From: Plantago ovata
Lineage: Eukaryota; Streptophyta; Magnoliopsida; Lamiales; Plantaginaceae
Length of the DNA stretch: 64,000 bases
Direction: 5' to 3'
NCBI GenBank assembly: GCA_028274465.1
Contig: CM051456.1
Span: 70,728,753-70,792,752 of the forward strand
Below, one piece after another: positions 57,869 to 64,000 of the stretch; positions within the stretch are counted from its first letter, which is position 1, and every line of letters begins with the position of its first letter. The translations under genes and the position numbers were made by a program. A model generated the notes under the pieces. The model had not been told where the DNA came from and did no database searches. It worked only from the letters and a program-made list of their open reading frames with translations.

Positions 57869-58650
57869 GGGAATATTACTTCTGGACCCCTTGCTAGATG
57901 ACATCTTTTCATCTGAAGGACCGTCTTGCAAAGAATTACATTCAGGCCCATTTGGCCATTCCGGCGTTGACCACAAAATTTTGATATTTTCTCTCTCATA
58001 CAACCAAACATGGCCTTATATTTTCTTTTTTAATTTATCTTTTTTTTTCCTTTTCACTTTTTTTTCCTCCTTCTTCTTCGAAAATCCGGTGCCGGAATCC
58101 GACACCGGAACCGGTGGCAGCTCCGGTCGGAGCTGCCACGCAGCTCCAGATCGGAGCTGCCATGGCAGCTCCCGATCTGGAGCTGCCAAGGCAGCTCCGA
58201 TCTGGAGCTGCGTGGCAGCTCCGACCGGAGCTGCCACCGGTTCCGGTGCCGGATTCCGGCACCGGATTTTCGAAGAAGAAGGAGGAAAAAAGAAAAGAAA
58301 AAAAATTTTGGGACTTATTTTTTCATATTAATGTTGTTGGGATAGATTTGCAATTACATTTGGGATCCATTTGAAAGTTTTAAAAGTTTTTCGTGTAAAT
58401 TTCATAAACTCGAAAATATTGAGGGTCAATGTATAATAAACATAAATTAATGTTGTTTGGTCAATGCAAAATTCTGAATTTTGACCAGGGGCAAAAATGT
58501 ACTTTCCACGTTTTAATTCGCGAAGAGTCAAGATCGTGGACCTGGATGTAATTAAAATCCATCTAGTTGGAGACTATATGTAATTGATGAACTAATGGTC
58601 CGTTATATATAATTAGGACATCTAAGAGGGGTACTGTATGTAATTTGCCC
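57869..58650. mobile_element. Mutator-type non-autonomous element with foldback core
   Basis: 782 bp with the 9-bp duplication TTTTCTTTG on both sides (57860-57868 and 58651-58659), the length made by Mutator-type transposases. Its ends are imperfect inverted repeats: GGGAATATTACTTCTGGACC at the left, and GGGCAAATTACATACAGTAC reading in from the right, both continuing CCCCT then AGATG. There is no transposase. The middle is a long perfect-looking palindrome (58067-58284). Confidence 0.82.
58067..58284. repeat. long inverted repeat (106-bp arms) in the Mutator-type element
   Basis: Arms 58067-58172 and 58179-58284 pair at about 104 of 106 positions around the 6-base centre CGATCT. Arms consist of GGCAGCTCC/GGAGCTGCC reiterations and CCGGTGCCGGAATCCG-type blocks. 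Flanking T- and A-rich runs extend the pairing. The similar open frames on both strands are produced by the palindrome, not by a gene. Confidence 0.9.
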
Positions 58651-60044
58651 TTTTCTTTGTTATTTTCAGGATTTAGGTGAAAATCGCACTTTTGATATTA
58701 ATCATGACGAAACATTGAAGTTTTGGTGCAACAAGATCATCCGTGGTGTGTCAAGGAGTGTCGGGACATGTTTCCCGGCCAAATGACCGAGTTTCGGAGC
58801 TCAAAACCGTGCCCAAGGCCAAGGAGAACATGAAAGATTCGAGATATCTTGTATGAGGCGGAAACGGTAGTTCATTCGGAGTTCGGATGAAGATTTTGGA
58901 GCCTTTGAAGTGAAATCTAGAAGTTCCATTTGCATAGTCTCAGTAGTTTGGGCACCAGTATTTCATACAATATTGGATTGGGATGAGCTTACAACCTACG
59001 CATAGCTAACTCGACGAGCTATCCAACGTTGGGTCTTACATGCCAATCCAAGTTCGGACGCACCCGGAATCTCTGTTCGAACTTAGAGGAAAAACTGGCG
59101 AACTTGCTACCAACGGGGGACGGACCGCCCCTCAGATTCCGGAATTCTGCGATATTTTATATATATAAGTCGAATTTTCATATCTGAGATCATAATTTTG
59201 CAGACATAAACCCTAGAGCTTGTTCTGGATTTTCTTTCTCTTAGAACTACTTTATCGTAGCAATTTGGAGCACCAAGGTAGAGATTTGGACATCTTTTGA
59301 TCTCACCCTGCTAGAAACTTGTGAGTTTAGCAATTCACCGGAGATTGACAACCCTCGGTGGTAACTTTGTATCTCACCTTTTTCATACTCTATCTTTCAA
59401 TTCAATTATGTTTTCATCTATGATTGCTATTGTTGATCTTGAATTTGATATGAGTAGCTAAGTATCTAGTTGGTGATAGTATGTAAATTCATAGCTAGGG
59501 TTCATATTGTGCATGATTGAGTTTCTGAGTCTTTTACTTGTATAATTGTTTTATTCGGGTCTTTGATCCGACTAAGCCAAATATCTTCGTATAAAAGTGT
59601 TAGAAACACTAGGACAATTCAAGATCATCGATTCAATATTTATAATTATCAAGTACTGCTTGAACTAAGCCTGACAACCTTAGCCAAGTATTAGTATAGA
59701 TAGGAAGCTTTCAAAATACATGTCTACAAATCTGTCTTTTGGTGTTTGTTAATTCGAACTACTTTTAAAGCAGTACGTGTTGCACTTTCATGCATAATTA
59801 GAACCCGATGCTTAGAATGAGCATTACTATCACCAGCTCTCGTTATATATTGTTAAGTTAAGCTAAGTTGAATTTTTTTTCTGAATTTATATAGTAGTTA
59901 TTGTAGTTGAAGCTAGTTAAGTCCCTAGAGATCGACAGTCGAGGTCATCTGACCTCTGCAATACGTGTTTGTGTAGTTGTGAGTTGCCCTTTGGCTTTCA
60001 AACAAATTTATTTGATTGTTCGAGTCTGACAATCTCGTTCATCA

Positions 60045-60180
60045 CTTGCCAAGCCTGTTTTGATTTTCCATATATAGTTTAGAACTGTTGCTGCGTTTTT
60101 TCTGTTTTTCTGTATTTGTTGAACTTGTGTACTTGTGTTGATGGGCTTATTTTCCAATGGAATGAAAATCTAACTTTCTT
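60045..60180 (+). pseudogene. LINE ORF2 last codons and 3' end
   Basis: After the CTTGC copy the LINE frame runs on (QACFDFPYIV) to a stop at 60080-60082, then about 100 bp of 3' untranslated sequence ends near a short A run (60183-60188). From there the sequence matches the minus-strand SIRE2 ORF, so the LINE sits in SIRE2. Its own target duplication cannot be checked because the left end is outside the window. Confidence 0.7.
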
Positions 60181-62690
60181 CCAAAAAAGGAGGCTCATCA
60201 TTTCTGTCTTTGCTTAGAGCCATAATCCCTGTTTTTACTTCCACATCTAGCCAGAGTTTTCTGTCATCATAACTTGTCAGGGGAGAGGGTTCTCTTTCTT
60301 TACTTGCATCCTTGATTATATTCCATTTGCCCATTTGCTGAAGGACAGACTTGCGGAAGTTATTGTTGACAAGTAGATCTTCAAGTTTTAGAATGAAGAA
60401 ACCCAATTTTCTTCTTACCACATTCTGAGTGGTGTCTTTGTTGCTTGTTTTGGTGTATTGTACACTTAAGCCAACACCTTCACGGGCTTCTCTCTTTTTC
60501 TCTTCTTGTCCTTTAGCTCTTCTTTCCCTTCTTCTTTGCTTTGAGTTACTTTCAGAGTTCCTTGCTGAAGAACTTGAGGAAAGCAACTTGGTATTGCAAG
60601 ATTGAGTCTTGGCAGAAAGGGGCTTAGCTTTTATAGCTTGAGCTATTGTTTGGTCATCATCATTGTCATCATCATCATCATTTCCTTGATGACTGTCAGG
60701 TTGACAGAATTCTAGAGTATCAGCAGCAGTTTTTCTCCTTTTTGGATTTGCTGAACTTCTCTCAGAATATGTTTCAGATCTTCTCTTAGAACTTTGCATT
60801 GTTTCAGCAAGAGATTCTTTTGTAGGTCCGGGTAACTTCATTAGCAAGGGGGAGGGAACAGTAGGAGGCAAATCCTTTGTGCTCTTCTTTTGGAAGTGAG
60901 GTGTATTTTCCCCCTTTTACATGGATTGCAAAGCATAAAAAACATGAGTTGAGAAGAACTCAAATCCTTTGTGCTCTTGTTTTGGAAGTGATGTGTATCT
61001 TCCCCCTTAGACATGGATTGCAAAGCATAAAAAACATGAGTTGAGAAGAACTCATCGCAATTTTCAGCAAGCTTGTGTAAACTGTTGTAGTGTTCAACCA
61101 TTTCTTGCTGAAGTTTGTTTGTTGTGGACAATTCAGCCATTATCATGTTAAGATTTTCTTCAGCCCTTTTGGCGTCAGCAACCTTCTATTCCATGATGGA
61201 TTGGGCCTTTTTCAAAGCGTTTTTGCCAATTTTGAGAGCTTGACTTGCTTCTTTCTCATAGCTTCTGTGTTGTAGACTTACATCAGCTTGAGCTAGAGTG
61301 AGACTTGTTGTACGTCTCAGCAAGACAGTTAAGACCTTTCCACATTGAAGGGTTTTTCAGCCAGTAACTCCTCATCTTCAGCTTTGCAATCTTTGTGCAC
61401 TTGCCAGAGAGCTTGCATTCTTGGTGTCCAGTCATCCACACTAGGAAATGGCACTAGAGATGGGGTTACATTGTGAGCCTTTAATTCAGTGACGAATTGA
61501 TCTTCAACTCCTTTGAGTTTGCTCCTTTCATAGTGGTTTCTAGAGGAAGTAGAAGAATTTGAATGCTGGGTTTCACCAATTTTATCATTCTTAACGACCA
61601 TCTCTTCTTCCTCATCAGAAAATCCAGATAGGCTATCAGCATCATCTTTGTCGAAGTCAGCAACCTTTTCACCAAGGTTTTCAGTCACTAAATTTTTTGG
61701 TTGAGTGGTTGCTGGAGGTAACTCTTGAGACTCAACAATTGGAGTTTTACCAGTAGTAGGGGGTGGAAGGGAGGATTCTTCCGTAATTTTCAGTCCAGAA
61801 TACTGAGCAACAGACAAGTGTTTTGTTCCAGATACGTTAATTACCATGTTGTTTGCCACAACTGTCTGAAAGGCTTCATCTTGTTCATCAAGGTTTGGAT
61901 CAGTGACCTTGGCATCAAGTAAAGCTTTTTCAGCTAACTCAGCATCAGAAAGCTTTGCCTTGCCTTGGCAATTTCAGCAAACTTCCTGGCTTGTACAGTT
62001 GATGAATGTTCAGCAGTATGAGGAGTAGTAGATTCTTCTTGGTTGCTGGGAGGTGGTTGTTCAGCATCATGCTCTTGTTTAGTTGCTTGATCAGCAACTT
62101 GATGTACTCCACCAGCACCAGGACTTGGACCTTGGGATTCATCATCATCATCCTTTTTTTCCTTTGAGTCCTTAGAATCTTTTCCCTCATCATCATCTCT
62201 AGAATCTTCAATGACATTCTCATCTTCTTTTTCTTCTTCATCATCAGTAAGAATAACTAATGGAAGATGCATGTACTTAGCTTGACTTGTGACCTCTTCC
62301 TCCTCATTGATTTTGTGGGGATCAACCACCACAGGCATAAAGGAGCCTTTAAGCATGTCAGCTTGTTCAGCTAGAGACGCACTCTTGAATTGATTCTTTA
62401 TATTCTCTCTGATTGTGTGAACCAGATCAGTTCCCATTTGCTAAGAATATGAGAGATCTATTGGGAGGATGGAGTGGACAAAGGTCTCAAGCTTAAGTAA
62501 TGAAGTTCTTTTCTTTTCAGAAGAGTGCAAATAAAGATCGGAGAAGACCATTCTTCTGTATCTTTACCAGTGGCTGACAAACTTTGCAACTTTGGTCAAA
62601 GTGTTCTTTTTTAAGTTCGAGTAATGCTCTTCTGAGCTAACTTCATGGACTTCAGTGATGAGAGTTGCTTCTACACTCTCCTTTTGAGCC
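60181..62690 (-). pseudogene. SIRE2 last ORF, 3' two thirds, fossil
   Basis: Parallel to SIRE1 1275-3600. From the high-coordinate end it has the conserved block with FKSASLAEQADMLKGSFMPV, an acidic Asp/Glu run (about 62130-62250), Gln/Thr-rich sequence, a second acidic patch (SDEEEEMVVK), a coiled-coil-like stretch near 61040-61290 and a basic region (KRRKT, KQRRRERRAK) that looks like a nuclear-localisation signal. Protein family not recognised. Broken in several places. Confidence 0.5.
60871..61052 (-). repeat. 91-bp tandem duplication in SIRE2
   Basis: Units 60871-60961 and 60962-61052 differ at a few bases. SIRE1 has a single unit (around 2940-2995), so the duplication happened in SIRE2. 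Confidence 0.8.
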
Positions 62691-62699
62691 TGAAAAAGA

Positions 62700-63047
62700 A
62701 TAATAGTAGTTTCAGGAATTTTTTTAATGTAGTTTTAGACTCTAAAACTGTTTCATGATTTACCTGTTGTTTTTCAGCAAGCTCATGTTGCTCAATTCAA
62801 CCGGAACTGTGGTAGCTTCCTTGGTTTGATCATCCTGAAATAACACTTTGTTAGATACAAGTACTAAGTTTTAAACTTAGTATGTACCAAAATTTGCATC
62901 TACCTGCTGAGCAGGAGTTGTTGATTCTGGTGCAGAAGCCTCAACAAGCTTCTGTCTTGTATCTCGAGAAGTCTGTAAAGAAACAATAATATTTCCTAAT
63001 GATAAAGTATCAAATAGAGAAGATTTGCCTATATATGAGTTATCTAC
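62700..63047 (-). other. three intron-like intervals in the SIRE2 ORF
   Basis: Minus-strand intervals 63047-62973, 62903-62835 and 62763-62700 (75, 69 and 64 nt) begin GTA after CAG and end CAG, at the same places as 888-962, 1032-1103 and 1200-1274 in SIRE1. Confidence 0.55.
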
Positions 63048-64000
63048 CTGCTGAAGAACAACAGGAGGTGACTCAGTCCTTTCAGCATCATTGGCCTCTT
63101 CAATATCTGGGACCGTATCTTCAGCAGACTTCATTTCTTGCTCTTGTTGAGAAAGCTGTGTATTATCAGCATTCTCCCTTGTCTCTGAAATGACAGGTTG
63201 AGCATAAGTATCTTGACCTCTTAGTTCATTACTTGTCATAATAAGATCCGCTGATTTGTTGGAGTTGTCATCAATCTCCATGTCCATTTGTTGGCTTATG
63301 TCAGTGAGTACCAATTGGATCTTTTCTATTGAAGTAGTTTCTGGAGCCGGTGAACTAGGTCTTGCATTCTCAGCATCATGTGATGCGTCGTCGAACGATA
63401 CTTCATTTTGAGTTTCTGCAAACTCAATGTTTTGACTAATTGTTGTTTCAGCAACTGTTTCTTCAGCAACTTGTGCTGTTTCAACAACTTCTTTTTCTTG
63501 ACTAGTTGCTTGTACAACAACTGTATCTTTTTCAACTGTTGCTTTGTTAGCAATGTCTTCAGCAATAGCAGCCTTTCTTAGGTCTGCAGCAATATCACTT
63601 GCTGGTTCAAGTGTAGTGTCATCAAGATTATCTACCATGTAGATATCATCAATTTTAGCTAAGGCAAGATTTGCATTTCCACTGCCTTGATTTCTTTCTT
63701 CAGTGATTGTATCCAAATTAATTGTATTAGTAGAAGTGTCAACAGGTGCTTCTACATCAACCACTTGAGCAGGTTGCTTTTCAGCAACTGCTGGAGTATC
63801 ATCATCAGGGACATCATGGACAATAGGAACTGATTTCCTAGCAGTTGTCTTATTCCTTGGGAAGGCTTTTTTTCTTGATTTCTTTGGGACAAGATCAGTT
63901 GATGAGGCAGCAGTCTGAGTATCATCATCATCTTTCCTTTTCTTACTTTTCTGATTGGGGGCTTTTGTTTCAGCAACTACAACAGCATCAGCAACGTTGG
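63048..64000 (-). pseudogene. SIRE2 last ORF, upstream part, open to the window edge
   Basis: A long, very acidic, Ala/Val/Thr/Glu-rich low-complexity region, with VAE and AEET repeats coming from GTTGCTGAA-type codons, a KSKKRKDDDD patch near 63940 and a PKKSRKKAF basic cluster near 63870. No domain is recognised. The matching part of SIRE1 begins at 629, so everything above about 63290 has no counterpart in this window. Confidence 0.5.

Larger units (their letters stand above)
57759..60044 (+). repeat. solo LTR J, Athila-like, with a nested Mutator-type element
   Basis: Starts TGATGACAG at 57759 and ends TTCATCA at 60044, flanked by CTTGC (57754-57758 and 60045-60049). Without the nested element the LTR is about 1.5 kb and more diverged than those of D and H. 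A single GGGGACGGACCGCCCC-type palindrome is at about 59117-59133, with TATATATAAG near 59160. Confidence 0.88.
60181..64000 (-). mobile_element. SIRE/Maximus-like element SIRE2, last ORF region, minus strand
   Basis: Second copy of the sequence at 629-3980, in opposite orientation and more complete upstream. It is the host of the LINE. No LTR or pol is visible. The frame is still open at the window edge. Classified through SIRE1, whose LTR and purine tract are visible. Confidence 0.6.

Noticed and set aside
58016-58374. Similar open frames on both strands (MAAPVGAATQLQIG-like)
   Set aside because: Produced by the palindrome of the Mutator-type element; each frame mirrors the other strand.

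Overview
This is plant nuclear DNA, probably from a eudicot, and it is a retrotransposon graveyard. Every stretch I can classify belongs to a mobile element, and I see no ordinary host gene. The evidence is plant-type Ty1/copia and Ty3/gypsy (Athila-like) elements with tRNA-iMet and tRNA-Asp primer sites, a plant LINE with a zinc-binding RT tail, a Mutator-type element with a 9-bp target duplication, and a TRIM. The species cannot be named from this.

Layout from left to right. 1-459 is a TRIM sitting in the LTR of an Angela-type copia element (460-628). That LTR sits in a SIRE/Maximus-like element, SIRE1 (629-21287, plus), of which the last ORF, polypurine tract and 3' LTR are visible. SIRE1 is interrupted by Athila-like element D (3981-9173) and Angela-type element C (10006-20245, minus). 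21288-31511 is Athila-like element F (minus; gag, protease and an env-position ORF but no RT/integrase), interrupted by the shrunken element E (26118-30095). 31512-50792 is element H (plus), the only Athila-like copy here with RT, RNase H and integrase. H is cut by Angela-type element G (32437-42535) and by two solo LTRs, K1 (43053-44312) and K2 (45597-46796). 50793-60180 is a LINE, cut by the gag-only element I (50952-56580) and the solo LTR J (57759-60044). J carries a 782-bp Mutator-type element built around a 106-bp-armed palindrome. 60180-64000 is SIRE2, a second SIRE-like copy on the minus strand.

The insertions form a relative time series: SIRE2 contains the LINE, which contains H, then F, then SIRE1, then the left Angela LTR, then the TRIM. 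That is seven levels. Target duplications were read for C (AATGT), D (TTACG), E (CGTAT/CGCAT), G (GGCGG), K1 (CTTCC), K2 (CCTCA), I (ATTGC), J (CTTGC) and the Mutator-type element (TTTTCTTTG). LTR pairs compared by eye differ by about 1% (C), 1.5% (G), 2% (I) and 4-5% (D), so most insertions are a few million years old or younger.

The least explained signals are these. (1) Four ~45-bp units in the leaders of both Angela elements each form a hairpin with a nearly constant AGGCGGC loop and covarying stems. (2) GC-rich palindromes (GGCG-NNN-CGCC) stand just upstream of the TATA box in the Athila-like LTRs and recur inside gag, in 3' regions and at a deletion junction. (3) A TTGCTGAA/TTCAGCAA word is dispersed through coding and non-coding parts of the SIRE elements. 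(4) The SIRE last ORF carries three short intron-like intervals at matching places in both copies. (5) A tRNA-like pol III promoter lies antisense in the LTRs of G.
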